A DNA stretch of 64,000 bases from Terrimonas pollutisoli (GCF_029360765.1 NZ_JARKNA010000001.1:1-64000); one strand, 5' to 3'. Shown: positions 52,036-60,951, counted from the stretch's first letter. Numbers and translations are program-made. The notes: generated by a model not told the origin, from the letters alone.

Positions 52036-52608
52036 TTATTCGTTCTCACCCCAAACTACTTTGAATGTAGTTGTTTTTTCAGGTTGTCCCGCCAATTGCC
52101 GGGTAGTAGTTACCTGGAAGCTTTCATCTACTTTCCATAGTAGCTTTTTTTGCACTGCGCTATCTCTTGTATTAACAGTGGTTTCAATAAAAATGTTGGT
52201 TACCTTATCGCCGGATGGATCCGGTTTAATCAAAATTTGCTGTCGCTGTACCTGTTCCTTTTCGGGTTTTACAGGACTATAAGTTATCATTACCCGGTTC
52301 AATGACTCATCAAATAATTTTTCCTCTTTGTAACGATCTTCATACTTAGGTGAGGCAATGTCAGGAACAGTGAGAAAATCATTCGCAATTACACGAAACT
52401 GGTCCCGATGAATAAACGTGGTGTCGGTTTGTATGCTATCAATAAAGTCCAGCTTACGGATTGAATAAAGAGAAGTATCCATTGCTGCTATTTGTCCCTT
52501 AATAAAAGAAAGGGCTGGGAAGAATTTTTCTCCTTCTTTTTTCTCTTTTTGCTTACAACTATTGAAAAAAATTAGTCCTGCGATTAAAAGGCTATAACTT
52601 GATTTCAT
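52036..52608 (-). CDS. Hypothetical lipoprotein upstream of uvrC
   Basis: A 190-aa predicted lipoprotein with signal MKSSYSLLIAGLIFFNSC (lipidated Cys 18) and a Lys/Glu-rich start. No known domain is recognised. The mature part is hydrophilic, with beta-type stretches (QILIKPDPSGDKVTNIFIET, WKVDESFQVTTTRQL). It lies 2 bases before uvrC on the same strand. A -7 box TAATTTTG is found on the minus strand at 52641-52648, 32 bases before its ATG. The pairing with a DNA repair gene is probably only transcriptional. Confidence 0.8.
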   Translation of the reverse strand: MKSSYSLLIAGLIFFNSCKQKEKKEGEKFFPALSFIKGQIAAMDTSLYSIRKLDFIDSIQTDTTFIHRDQFRVIANDFLTVPDIASPKYEDRYKEEKLFDESLNRVMITYSPVKPEKEQVQRQQILIKPDPSGDKVTNIFIETTVNTRDSAVQKKLLWKVDESFQVTTTRQLAGQPEKTTTFKVVWGENE

Positions 52609-52640
52609 CCGGGGGCAATATGTGATTGATAATTATCGGG

Positions 52641-52648
52641 CAAAATTA
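52641..52648 (-). promoter_or_regulatory. -7 promoter box of the lipoprotein-uvrC unit
   Basis: Minus-strand TAATTTTG, an exact TAnnTTTG match, 32 bases before the lipoprotein start. No clear -33 element. Confidence 0.45.
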
Positions 52649-52758
52649 ATTGAAAAAAGAACTTTTAATAACATTTTACAGCGACTGAATCTGGTAAAAA
52701 AATATCTTGTCTTACTAAAAGACAAGATATTCTGAGAATAGATAGTATAGGAATAGCT

Positions 52759-54126
52759 TTATTTATTAAGTGTGACACCCACTTTCAAACCAAAATCAAA
52801 CAAGTTTTCTTTAATTGGATATGTATTATGGAAGCTTGAAAGAATTTGATAGCGAACCTGTGGTCCAATTTGCCATTTTGTTTTGCCACTGGTATAGTTA
52901 ACAAAAGTTTCGAATCCAGTACTCAAGTTTACATGACGGATGAGCCTTGGCACTTCAGCATAATTCTTATAATCGGTTGAAATCAGGTAAGCCCTGTCAT
53001 TGAGAACGTAAGTAGGTTGTATTGTTCCTGCCACTCCAACGCTGGTTTTTTCATTGCCAGCCAATTTCATCTCAATACCAATAGGGGTGGAGACTGAGAA
53101 ATAGAAATTTTTCAACCAATCAGATTTATAGCCCGCATAATTGCGATAATAGGTCCAGGTAGAAATTGTCGAGTTACTGCCGTTCCCACCGTTTAAATCG
53201 ATAGTGGCAACCTCTCCGTTAAAGGCATATGCTTTTATGTCATAACGATTGATATTGAACTGGAGACCTCCTCTTACTTTTAACCCCTTGGTGATTGGGT
53301 ATCTGCCTGAGAAACCAATTTGCAGACCCAGGTCAGGCTTATGTGTAACAGCACTATTTACGTCCTGCAAGTAAGCAAAAGGATAATTTGAAGAAGATGG
53401 ATTGTCAACTGACTTATTTACACTGAGCCGACGGTAACTAATAGTAGGAGTTACAAACAACTGCCAGCTAATTTTTTTGGATGGCTTTTTATATTTATAA
53501 GAATTTATAACACTTTCGATGGTATATGGAGCATATGACTCAGTCTGCCCGGGCGTTTTTATTAGCGCCTCCGGAATAGTTTTAGCATCTGATAGATGAT
53601 TAATTTCAGGAAGCCTGGCTATTTCAAACGATGCAACCGGATGAATATTTATGTTCGTAAAGGTTGAATGCTGCCCGCTTTTTACAGGACGTTCAATTAG
53701 TACAGGATCAATTAAAACCTCATCAACAGAAATGCCTTCGATTTCCGATAATACTACAGGAGAAAAGCTGGAAAAGCTACCCTCATTTTTAGAGTCAATT
53801 AAAGGGGATGTTTCTTTTGCCGCAAAGGGAAGCAAATCCTCGATATTTTTAGGTTCCACTTTTTCAGCAGGGATATTCGTAACAGGTAAATTGTTGTTGA
53901 AAGCAGTGCCATTTTTTCCTGAAACCGGGTGCGTAGTCATTACCCAGGTTACAGCGCCGCCCGTAAGTAATAATAAAACTCCCAGCCAGAATCCGTACCA
54001 TTTTCTCCTCGTATGAAGGGCATTGTTCACTCCCTCCCATACTTTTTCTGAAGGGAACATCCGGTATTGATCAGCACTTTCCTTTATATAATGCTCAAAT
54101 TCCTTATCGTTATAGCTGTTCTCCAT
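52759..54126 (-). CDS. Sigma-factor-linked protein with inner-membrane segment and beta-barrel-like C-terminus
   Basis: A 455-aa protein encoded 26 bases after an ECF sigma factor. The first 40 residues are hydrophilic (NDKEFEHYIKESADQYRMFPSEKVWEGV) and resemble the cytoplasmic head of anti-sigma proteins. They are followed by a basic patch (HTRRKW) and one hydrophobic helix (FWLGVLLLLTGGAVTWVM, about 45-63). A low-complexity linker leads to a C-terminal part from about 235 with outer-membrane beta-strand character (WQLFVTPTISYRRLSV, LGLQIGFSGRYPIT, VRGGLQFNINRYDIKAY, FDFGLKVGVTLNK). There is no normal N-terminal signal peptide. It could be an anti-sigma factor with a large periplasmic sensor, or an unusual outer-membrane protein. 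Confidence 0.75.
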   Translation of the reverse strand: MENSYNDKEFEHYIKESADQYRMFPSEKVWEGVNNALHTRRKWYGFWLGVLLLLTGGAVTWVMTTHPVSGKNGTAFNNNLPVTNIPAEKVEPKNIEDLLPFAAKETSPLIDSKNEGSFSSFSPVVLSEIEGISVDEVLIDPVLIERPVKSGQHSTFTNINIHPVASFEIARLPEINHLSDAKTIPEALIKTPGQTESYAPYTIESVINSYKYKKPSKKISWQLFVTPTISYRRLSVNKSVDNPSSSNYPFAYLQDVNSAVTHKPDLGLQIGFSGRYPITKGLKVRGGLQFNINRYDIKAYAFNGEVATIDLNGGNGSNSTISTWTYYRNYAGYKSDWLKNFYFSVSTPIGIEMKLAGNEKTSVGVAGTIQPTYVLNDRAYLISTDYKNYAEVPRLIRHVNLSTGFETFVNYTSGKTKWQIGPQVRYQILSSFHNTYPIKENLFDFGLKVGVTLNK

Positions 54127-54152
54127 AACCAGTTAAAAATTAAGAGTACGAA

Positions 54153-54734
54153 TCATCGATGGCTAACGGCCATAAGCCAATCGATATCTTGTTTTGGTTT
54201 TTGTATAATTTTCTTCCGTATCAAAATATCTTCCAGCATCGCTTTAGCCCTGGTGTATTGGCTTCGGCTGGTGCTTTCCTCTATATCCAACATATCCGCA
54301 ATCTCCCGATGACTGTACCCTTCTACCGCATACAAGTTCAAAACAGTGCGGTAACCAATCGGCAATAACCGAATGCATTCTACCACTTGTTTTGCCTGTA
54401 TAATTGCCGGAACACTTTCTTCCCTGATCTGTATACCAGTAGCGTAAATAATGTCTACACTTTCATTGAACTTTTTGTTTTTCTTCAGGATATTGATACA
54501 GGTATGAACGATTATTCGTCTTATCCATCCTTCAAATGCACCGCGATTTTCGAAAGTATGTATTTGTAAAAAGACTTTTATAAAGCCTTCCTGCAACATA
54601 TCTTCCGCATCTTCGCGGTTATGCCCGTATCGATAACAAACCGCCAGCATTTTTGAACAATACTTGTTGTAAAGTTCCCGCTGAGCGGCAGCATCATTGT
54701 TTAAACAACCTTTTAAAATGGCTTCTTCGGTCAT
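54153..54734 (-). CDS. ECF-type RNA polymerase sigma factor
   Basis: Sigma-70 family group IV factor (193 aa). Region 2 shows ELYNKYCSKMLAVCYRYGHNREDAEDMLQEGFIKVFLQIHTF and WIRRIIVHTCINILKKN. Region 4 shows RLLPIGYRTVLNLYAVEGYSHREIADMLDIEESTSRSQYTRAKAML, ending with a basic helix. The gene directly downstream (26 bases) encodes a membrane protein with an anti-sigma-like head, a common arrangement in Bacteroidota. The regulon is unknown. Confidence 0.95.
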   Translation of the reverse strand: MTEEAILKGCLNNDAAAQRELYNKYCSKMLAVCYRYGHNREDAEDMLQEGFIKVFLQIHTFENRGAFEGWIRRIIVHTCINILKKNKKFNESVDIIYATGIQIREESVPAIIQAKQVVECIRLLPIGYRTVLNLYAVEGYSHREIADMLDIEESTSRSQYTRAKAMLEDILIRKKIIQKPKQDIDWLMAVSHR

Positions 54735-54828
54735 ATATGCCGTTTGGTTGTCTGTAATTTAGACATTTTTTACATACAAAAGCTGCATGAAATAGTAAAT
54801 TTCAGGGGCGATATGTGGGAAATACCGC

Positions 54829-55314
54829 CTATTTTTTCCTTATAAGACTATCAATAGGGTATTTGGCTTTCATGCTGTCCCGGAGTGTATTTGTCCAGCT
54901 AATTATTTTTTCTTTTTCCGCAGCTGTAAGGATGGCGTCCTTATGCACCCAGGTATAAGATTGCAAAGGCATTTCACCTTCCTTTATTTGTTCTTCAATT
55001 TCTTCCAATTTGTGGTATTGATAACGGAGACTTCGGTTGCTGTAGTCGTCCAGGTTCAAATGCTTCTTTCCATTCTTCACATGGCCGCTCATCCACCAAT
55101 CTACCGGTTGTATGGCAGAATACCAGGGATATTCTGTGTTATTGGAATGGCAATCATTACACGCCTTTGCCAGGATAATTTTTATATCGTCAGGAACTGG
55201 ATGAACGTTCCCAATATAATTGGCCTGAGGACCGGTAGCCTTGTTTTTTTCAGGATGAATAAATTGAATAATGACCAATATCACCAATAAAAACAGGAAG
55301 ATCTTTTTTAGCAT
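54829..55314 (-). CDS. Haem-binding-domain protein (c-type cytochrome-like)
   Basis: A 161-aa membrane-anchored periplasmic protein. The N-terminal helix LFLLVILVIIQFIHPE serves as a signal anchor. A haem-attachment motif CNDCHS (CxxCH) lies at about residue 53. The surrounding motifs PDDIKIILAKACNDCHSNNTEYPWYSAIQPVDWW and IKEGEMPLQSYTWVHKDA (with the likely axial Met) are typical of the Haem_bd family in Bacteroidota. It ends 18 bases after the start region of no other gene; gpmI lies upstream on the same strand by 18 bases. A role in electron transfer is inferred only from the motif. Confidence 0.88.
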   Translation of the reverse strand: MLKKIFLFLLVILVIIQFIHPEKNKATGPQANYIGNVHPVPDDIKIILAKACNDCHSNNTEYPWYSAIQPVDWWMSGHVKNGKKHLNLDDYSNRSLRYQYHKLEEIEEQIKEGEMPLQSYTWVHKDAILTAAEKEKIISWTNTLRDSMKAKYPIDSLIRKK

Positions 55315-55332
55315 GGGAGATTTTTGTGAAAA

Positions 55333-56865
55333 TTATGGTTTGTCAATTAAAATTTCACCAGTCATTTCTTTTGGAATTGGTAAACCCATCATGGATAATA
55401 TAGTGGGGGCGATATCTCCCAGTTTTCCGGGCTTAATTGTTCCTCTCCAGTTTTTGTCAATAATAAACAAAGGAACCGGGTTTAATGTGTGGGCTGTATT
55501 AGGAGATCCATCTTCGTTAATGAGGTAATCTGAATTTCCATGATCTGCCGTCAAAAAGATGGTATAATCATTAGCAAGTCCCGCAGTTACTACTTTTTCG
55601 ACACATTGGTCAACGGTTTCTGCCGCTTTTATGGCGGCCTCCCAGACACCAGTATGGCCTACCATATCTGCATTGGCATAATTGAGGCAGATAAAGTCGG
55701 CAGATTTATTGTTTATTTCTGGTAAAAGAGCATCAGTCATTTCATAGGCGCTCATCTCTGGCTGAAGATCATAGGTGGCAACCTTTGGCGAAGGGATCAG
55801 AATTCTCGATTCACCTTCAAAAGGTATTTCGCGGCCGCCACTGAAAAAGAAAGTTACATGGGGATACTTCTCTGTTTCGGCAATCCGAATTTGCTTTAAC
55901 CCATTTTGCTGCAGTATGTCACCCAATGTATTTTTTAAGTCGTCGTTATCAAAAACTACATGCACATTTTGAAAACTTTGATCATACTGTGTCATGGTTG
56001 TATAATGAAGAGCCAGTTTCTTCATGTTGTATTCAGGAAAATCTTTTTGCGTTAGCACCTCCGTTATTTCCCTGCATCGGTCGGTGCGGAAATTGAAACA
56101 GAAAGCGACATCCCCGTCTTTAATGGTCGTTACCGGACGACCATCCTTATTGGTAATAACAACCGGCTTTATAAACTCATCGGTGATATTATTGGCATAA
56201 GATTTTTCTACAGCTGTAATGGCATCATTTGATAACTTACCAATGCCATTTGCCAAAGCGTCATAGGCCAGCTTTACTCTTTCCCAACGTTTATCCCTGT
56301 CCATAGCATAATAGCGACCGCTTACAGTTGCGATTTTGCCCACGGTTTTGTCCAAATGTTGCTGCAGCTCTTTTATAAACCCTAAACCACTTTTTGGGTC
56401 ACAGTCACGACCGTCCGTAAATGCATGCACATACACGTCTGACAAGCCTTCAGCGTGGCAGATGTCTATGATTGCTTTCAGATGATTGATGTGGGAATGC
56501 ACACCGCCGTCACTTACGAGGCCAAGCAAATGAAATGGTTTGTTATTTTGTTTTGCAAACAGAATTGCTTGTAACAATTGTTCGTTTTTTGCCAAAGAGC
56601 CATCTTTAGTAGCAACATTTATTCGCTGCAACTCCTGGTAGACAATGCGACCGGCTCCCAAATTTAGGTGGCCTACTTCTGAATTGCCCATTTGCCCATC
56701 GGGTAAGCCTACTGATTCTCCGCAAGTTACGAGAGTAGTATTTGGGTAACGTGTATATAACGATTTCGTGAAAGGTACGTTAGCATGCTGGATGGCGTCA
56801 GAAGATGCAACTTTTCCAAGTCCCCAGCCGTCCATAATAATTAAAATAACTTTTTTTTGGCCCAT
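55333..56865 (-). CDS. gpmI: 2,3-bisphosphoglycerate-independent phosphoglycerate mutase
   Basis: Cytoplasmic glycolytic enzyme that interconverts 3- and 2-phosphoglycerate using two Mn ions (510 aa). It begins with VILIIMDGWGLG (metal-binding Asp). The nucleophile Ser lies in DGQMGNSEVGHLNLGAGR. Further motifs are LLGLVSDGGVHSH, VHAFTDGRDCDP, SGRYYAMDRDKRWERV, FNFRTDRCREIT, FFFSGGREIPFEGESRILIPSP, CLNYANADMVGHTG and LTADHGNSDYL. The length and order match the family. The haem-binding protein gene follows after 18 bases in the same direction. Confidence 0.96.
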   Translation of the reverse strand: MGQKKVILIIMDGWGLGKVASSDAIQHANVPFTKSLYTRYPNTTLVTCGESVGLPDGQMGNSEVGHLNLGAGRIVYQELQRINVATKDGSLAKNEQLLQAILFAKQNNKPFHLLGLVSDGGVHSHINHLKAIIDICHAEGLSDVYVHAFTDGRDCDPKSGLGFIKELQQHLDKTVGKIATVSGRYYAMDRDKRWERVKLAYDALANGIGKLSNDAITAVEKSYANNITDEFIKPVVITNKDGRPVTTIKDGDVAFCFNFRTDRCREITEVLTQKDFPEYNMKKLALHYTTMTQYDQSFQNVHVVFDNDDLKNTLGDILQQNGLKQIRIAETEKYPHVTFFFSGGREIPFEGESRILIPSPKVATYDLQPEMSAYEMTDALLPEINNKSADFICLNYANADMVGHTGVWEAAIKAAETVDQCVEKVVTAGLANDYTIFLTADHGNSDYLINEDGSPNTAHTLNPVPLFIIDKNWRGTIKPGKLGDIAPTILSMMGLPIPKEMTGEILIDKP

Positions 56866-57041
56866 TAGATAATTGATTGTTTAGTATAAATTCATTTGTT
56901 ACAGGGTAACAATGCGTTGTAAATCTACAAATCATTCATCTATTTAAGCCTTAAAGATATTTAACAACCGGTTTTTATTATTTTAGTATTCCGGTGTCAA
57001 TGGTGATTATCCTGTGGCACATTTTTAGGACTATATTGCCT

Positions 57042-57449
57042 ATGGAAAACAAATTAGATATGAAACTTTTATTTACTTCTTTTTTGGTTGCTTCACTTAT
57101 TGTTTTTTCCTCTTTTGCGCAGTCAAGTAATATTGACGGTGTAATCGGAGCTTTACGCATAGGTAATGCTTCTGAACTGGCTAAGTACTTTGACGATAAT
57201 GTTGAATTGACGCTGCCTGTAAAAAGTGATAGCTATAGTAAGGCCCAGGCCCAGGTAATCTTAAAAGATTTTTTTGCTAATAACGGCGTAAAGACTTTTG
57301 TGTTAAAACATAAAGGTGATTCACCCGGTGGAAATTATTGTATCGGCACCCTGCAAACAAAATCGGGCAACTTCCGGGCTCATGTTTTTATGAAAGTGAA
57401 AGGGGGAAAAGAAGTATTGAAAGAAATTCGTTTCCAATCCATCGAGTAA
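57042..57449 (+). CDS. DUF4783-family exported protein
   Basis: A small exported protein (about 135 aa) of the DUF4783 family found in Bacteroidota, often beside nadC as here. A signal peptide ends in SSFAQ. The mature domain resembles a cystatin/NTF2-like fold: IDGVIGALRIGNASELAKYFDDNVELTLP, AQVILKDFFANNG, NYCIGTLQTKSGNFRAHVFMKV. The frame is open from a GTG at 56994; ATGs at 57042 and 57060 both leave a usable signal peptide, and 57042 is chosen without strong evidence. The function is unknown. Confidence 0.82.
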   Translation: MENKLDMKLLFTSFLVASLIVFSSFAQSSNIDGVIGALRIGNASELAKYFDDNVELTLPVKSDSYSKAQAQVILKDFFANNGVKTFVLKHKGDSPGGNYCIGTLQTKSGNFRAHVFMKVKGGKEVLKEIRFQSIE

Positions 57450-57470
57450 ATATCGTTTAAAATATCAGGT

Positions 57471-57515
57471 AAAGCCTTTCCACTATCGGGCAAGCCGAAG
57501 TACTGGGAAGGCTTT
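57471..57515 (+). terminator. Hairpin terminator between DUF4783 gene and nadC
   Basis: AAAGCCTTTCC and GGGAAGGCTTT form an 11-bp stem with one wobble around a 23-base loop; TTATTTTTG follows, which is also the -7 box of nadC. Confidence 0.6.
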
Positions 57516-57517
57516 CT

Positions 57518-57525
57518 TATTTTTG
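57518..57525 (+). promoter_or_regulatory. -7 box four bases before the nadC ATG
   Basis: TATTTTTG, then CTCC and the ATG at 57530. The box also supplies the T-tract of the preceding hairpin, so termination and initiation are stacked. Confidence 0.5.
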
Positions 57526-57529
57526 CTCC

Positions 57530-58387
57530 ATGAGTTTTGATAGTCAACTTAACCACCTGATAGATGAAGCGCTAAAGGAAGATGTTGGTGATGGGGATCA
57601 TAGCAGTTTGTCCTGTATTCCCGCTGGTGCAAAAGGAAAAGCAGTATTAAAAATAAAGCAAGACGGCATATTGGCCGGCGTAGATGTAGCCCGCAAAATC
57701 TTTACCTATAAAGAACCGGCATCCATCTTCACTTCCAATAAAGGAGATGGGGAAAGGATGGCTTTTGGCGAAAAAGCTTTTGAAGTTGAAGCCTCTGTCC
57801 ACACAATTTTACAATGCGAGAGACTTGTACTGAATTGCATGCAACGAATGAGTGGAATTGCTACCCTAACAAAAGAGTATACAGACAAATTAAAAGGTTA
57901 TAAGACCCGCCTGTTAGACACCCGCAAAACAACTCCCAATTTTCGTCTGTTGGAAAAGGAAGCAGTGAGAATCGGTGGCGGAGTCAATCATCGTTTTGGA
58001 TTGTTTGATATGATTATGTTGAAGGATAATCACATCGATTATGCTGGTGGAATTGAAAAGGCCATTGAGAAGGCATATGAGTATATAATAAATAAAAAAC
58101 CCGCGTTAAAAATTGAAGTAGAAACCAGGAGTATCGAAGACGTAAAAAAGGTTGTCGCTATAGGAAAAGGAAAAGTGTTTCGCATCATGCTCGACAATTT
58201 TAGGCCGGAGCAAATAAAGGAAGCCCTGGCACTAATTGGTGAGGATTTTGAAACCGAAGCTAGTGGAGGAATCAACCTTGAAAATATCGGGGAATATGCT
58301 CAAACAGGAGTGGACTTTGTTAGCGTAGGAGCATTGGTACACCAGGCAAGGAGTTTGGACCTGAGCCTTAAGGCTGTCATCGCCTGA
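57530..58387 (+). CDS. nadC: Nicotinate-nucleotide diphosphorylase (carboxylating)
   Basis: Quinolinate phosphoribosyltransferase of de novo NAD synthesis, cytoplasmic (285 aa). Motifs: ALKEDVGDGDHSSLSCIPAGAKGKA, ERLVLNCMQRMSGIATLT, LLDTRKTTPNFRLLEKEAVRIGGGVNHRFGLFDMIMLKDNHID, KIEVETRSIEDV, IMLDNFRPEQI and ASGGINLENIGEYAQTGVDFVSVGALVHQ. All active-site Arg and Lys residues of the family appear present. A gene for the last NAD step (nadE) lies 5.4 kb downstream. Confidence 0.96.
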   Translation: MSFDSQLNHLIDEALKEDVGDGDHSSLSCIPAGAKGKAVLKIKQDGILAGVDVARKIFTYKEPASIFTSNKGDGERMAFGEKAFEVEASVHTILQCERLVLNCMQRMSGIATLTKEYTDKLKGYKTRLLDTRKTTPNFRLLEKEAVRIGGGVNHRFGLFDMIMLKDNHIDYAGGIEKAIEKAYEYIINKKPALKIEVETRSIEDVKKVVAIGKGKVFRIMLDNFRPEQIKEALALIGEDFETEASGGINLENIGEYAQTGVDFVSVGALVHQARSLDLSLKAVIA

Positions 58388-58417
58388 TAAATCTTAAGTT
58401 TTAAAGTTGTAAAATTC

Positions 58418-58759
58418 ATGTCAAAAAAAAATAAGCCTGACAACAGGGGATTTGTTTACAGTACAGATCCTAACTTCAAGTTTGAAGAGAATCAGCAAAA
58501 CTTCGAAACTTTACCGGCGTCACAACAAAAATTGAAGATCCGGCTAGATACAAAGCATCGTGGGGGGAAGGTCGTTACGCTGATCGAAGGGTTTATTGGG
58601 GAAGAAAGTGCCCTGGAAGAGTTAGGGAAAAAGCTAAAATCATTTTGTGGAACCGGAGGGTCAGCCAAGGATGGCGAAATTATAGTACAAGGTGATCAAC
58701 GGGAGAAAGTGCTGCAATGGTTAATGAAAAATGGCTACAAGCTGGCCAAGAAAATTTAA
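58418..58759 (+). CDS. SUI1/eIF1-family translation factor
   Basis: A 113-aa protein with a C-terminal SUI1 domain ([62 protein letters not shown]), similar to E. coli YciH. Family members can check start-codon or tRNA selection on the 30S subunit, but the bacterial role is not settled. It follows nadC after 30 bases and probably shares its transcript. Confidence 0.93.
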   Translation: MSKKNKPDNRGFVYSTDPNFKFEENQQNFETLPASQQKLKIRLDTKHRGGKVVTLIEGFIGEESALEELGKKLKSFCGTGGSAKDGEIIVQGDQREKVLQWLMKNGYKLAKKI

Positions 58760-58780
58760 GTAATTATAATTTGCTAAAAA

Positions 58781-58957
58781 ATGAATAATCCCTGGGTACT
58801 ATGTGGTATTGGTATTTTGTTCTGCATTGCCGGGGTATTTTTTTTCCTCCGGAATGTTTATGAAGAAGATCAATCAGTGTCCTGGGCTGTAACAATTATG
58901 ATCATGGGAGTCATTCTAATTGCAGCTGGAACCGCCAAATATTTTAAGCTACTTTGA
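58781..58957 (+). CDS. Small two-helix membrane protein
   Basis: A 58-aa frame starting 21 bases after the SUI1 gene: MNNPWVLCGIGILFCIAGVF then FFLRNVYEEDQSVSWAVTIM and a second hydrophobic stretch ending in KYFKLL. Two transmembrane helices are joined by a charged loop. The codon use and tidy topology suggest a real gene of the nadC transcript. No family is recognised. Confidence 0.6.
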   Translation: MNNPWVLCGIGILFCIAGVFFFLRNVYEEDQSVSWAVTIMIMGVILIAAGTAKYFKLL

Positions 58958-59061
58958 GTTTTGATTTTCTTTTTCTTCGATGAGCCGCACTGGCATATAA
59001 AACTACAGAACTTGTTTTTGTTTCTTCCTGCCCATTACACTTCTATTTTAAGTATGCTGGC

Positions 59062-59316
59062 TCACTCAGCCGCTACTTTATCAGTTTCGCCAGGGTTTTC
59101 TTCATTGTAGAAATAGCTTAATGCCCCACTTGGGCATTTTCTCACCTGTTCAATGATCTTTTCGGTTGAGGCACCATTCATTTTTATCCAGGGTCTCTCT
59201 TTTGGATTAAAAACTTCAGTCAGTCCTTTCCAGCAAAGAGTAGAGTGTATGCAAACATTCGGCTTCCAGATTATGGTTATCTCATTATTTGTGTATTGAT
59301 GGGTTTCCTTTGACAT
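59062..59316 (-). CDS. Divergent 4Fe-4S mono-cluster protein (Fer4_19-like)
   Basis: An 84-aa ferredoxin-like protein. Cysteines lie at 22, 28 and 61 within NVCIHSTLCWKGL and RKCPSGALSY; only three Cys are present in the protein, and His24 could serve as an extra ligand. The layout (CxHxxxC, then CPSGAL) matches the divergent 4Fe-4S domain family, which is often annotated as an iron-sulfur or YjdI-like protein. It is transcribed away from the nadC unit. The role is unknown. Confidence 0.85.
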   Translation of the reverse strand: MSKETHQYTNNEITIIWKPNVCIHSTLCWKGLTEVFNPKERPWIKMNGASTEKIIEQVRKCPSGALSYFYNEENPGETDKVAAE

Positions 59317-59396
59317 TTCAGAACCGCGATTTTTAGAATTAACAAAGACTAAGAAGAGTTAGCCTTTATTGTAATTTACACTATCGGGATAGATCA

Positions 59397-59427
59397 ACAA
59401 AAAAGGAAATGAGCTTTTCATTTCCTT
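59397..59427 (-). terminator. Intrinsic terminator after icd
   Basis: On the minus strand, AAGGAAATGA and TCATTTCCTT form a perfect 10-bp stem with a 5-base loop, followed by TTTTTT. It lies 35 bases after the icd stop. Confidence 0.88.
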
Positions 59428-59461
59428 CCGATCCATAATAATCTTATCAATCGTGGTTCTG

Positions 59462-60913
59462 TTACTGTCCTTGCGACAAACTATAGGCTTTTTTATCTCC
59501 CCACATATTAAGCAGTTCCAGTGAACATATTTTAAAATTACCGCTGAGACTAACGTACAGGCCAATGATGTCCTGCTGATTCAAGGGAGAGCCATCAATA
59601 CTTTCAAAACGAACATTGTATTGATTCACCAGGTTGGTAAATACTGATCCTGTAGGCCACACCTGTGTACCCCGATTGCTGACGTTAACGATATTAAATT
59701 TAACGCCGCCATGCCGCTGACATTTATGGGCAATTATTTCTGGCTGTTCATCACTTTCGATAAACATGTCGACACCGATTATGTTTTCCTGCTCCATTTC
59801 TGCAGAGACCATCATTGGGTTTTTTTCCAGCTTAAATACCGTTTGCAAAGCTGGTTTATTGGGTAAAAGCTCCTTCGCATTCAACTGTGGTTTTTTTCCA
59901 AAGTTGCTGATAATAGTTTCAGCAAAATCCGTTGTATTTAACGGCGGGATACCTTTATCACCAAAATCACCGGTTCTCGTTCCCGTCTCTAATGTATAAA
60001 GCAAAGCATTTTCAATTTCCGCCGCGTTTTGCATATAGCCAAGGTGACGAAGCATAGCGATACCACTCAAAAGTAAGGCTGTTGGATTAGCGATATTTTT
60101 TCCTGCTATATCTGGTGCTGTGCCGTGAACGGCTTCAAATATGCAAATATGGTCGCCAATATTACCCGAAGGCGCAAAGCCCAAACCTCCTACAAGCCCA
60201 GCACAAAGATCAGAAACGATATCTCCCTGCAGATTGGTTAAAACAATTACGTCGAATATATCCGGCCTTGTTACCAACTTCATGCACAGATCATCTACAA
60301 TTACATCATCAGCTTTTAACTCAGGATAATCTTTGGCTACTTCATAAAAACAATCCAGGAATAGACCATCTGTTATTTTCATAATATTGGCCTTATGGCC
60401 GCAAGTGATACGACGGGCATTTTTTTGCTTTGCCATTTCAAATGCATACTTGATCACCTGCAGGCTTCCGGGCCGGGTGATAAACCTGCGGCTCAATGCC
60501 ACATCATGGGTAAGCATGTGTTCTATTCCTCCATAGGTGTCCTCAATATTTTCTCTAACAACCGTTATATCGATCGGAATTCCTGCCTTGCTAAAAACTG
60601 TATCTACGCCGTGCAGTGTTTGAAATACCCTCTTGTTAGCATAAGTGTTCCAGGTTTTTCGGGCGGTAACGTTTACACTTTTTACGCCTTTGCCTTTAGG
60701 AGTTTCCATGGGACCTTTGAACAGGATGCCAAGGTTTTCTATAGTAGCTTTTGCCTCGGGTGTCATGCCATTGGAAAAACCTTTGTCAAAAACCCATTTC
60801 CCCATATCAACGTATTCAAATTCAATCGGAGTTTTGTTGGCTTTAAAAATGCTAAGAACGGCATCCATGATCTCAGGCCCTATTCCGTCGCCCTGCGCTA
60901 CAGCTATCTTCAT
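59462..60913 (-). CDS. icd: NADP-dependent isocitrate dehydrogenase
   Basis: TCA-cycle enzyme converting isocitrate to 2-oxoglutarate (483 aa). The ATG at 60913 gives the family start MKIAVAQGDGIGPEIMDAVL; the longer open frame adds 21 residues with no support. Motifs: ILFKGPMETPKGKGVKSVNV, VDTVFSKAGIPIDITVVRENIEDTYGGIEH, ITDGLFLDCFYEVAKDYPELKADDVIVDDLCMKLV, NLQGDIVSDLCAGLVGGLGFAPSGNIG and FEAVHGTAPDIAGKNIANPTALLLS. An extra C-terminal domain of about 140 residues (MFIESDEQPEIIAHKCQ) matches the long Rickettsia/Bacteroidota-type enzyme. A TAAATTTG box precedes it. Confidence 0.95.
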   Translation of the reverse strand: MKIAVAQGDGIGPEIMDAVLSIFKANKTPIEFEYVDMGKWVFDKGFSNGMTPEAKATIENLGILFKGPMETPKGKGVKSVNVTARKTWNTYANKRVFQTLHGVDTVFSKAGIPIDITVVRENIEDTYGGIEHMLTHDVALSRRFITRPGSLQVIKYAFEMAKQKNARRITCGHKANIMKITDGLFLDCFYEVAKDYPELKADDVIVDDLCMKLVTRPDIFDVIVLTNLQGDIVSDLCAGLVGGLGFAPSGNIGDHICIFEAVHGTAPDIAGKNIANPTALLLSGIAMLRHLGYMQNAAEIENALLYTLETGTRTGDFGDKGIPPLNTTDFAETIISNFGKKPQLNAKELLPNKPALQTVFKLEKNPMMVSAEMEQENIIGVDMFIESDEQPEIIAHKCQRHGGVKFNIVNVSNRGTQVWPTGSVFTNLVNQYNVRFESIDGSPLNQQDIIGLYVSLSGNFKICSLELLNMWGDKKAYSLSQGQ

Positions 60914-60943
60914 AGTGGAAATTTTTGAGGTGTTTAGAAGGCG

Positions 60944-60951
60944 CAAATTTA
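60944..60951 (-). promoter_or_regulatory. -7 promoter box of icd
   Basis: Minus-strand TAAATTTG, an exact TAnnTTTG match, 30 bases before the icd ATG; a TTG lies 22 bases further upstream. Confidence 0.55.

Noticed and set aside
59359..59565. Open frame of 68 codons overlapping the end of icd
   Set aside because: It runs over the icd terminator and the conserved icd 3' end in another frame.
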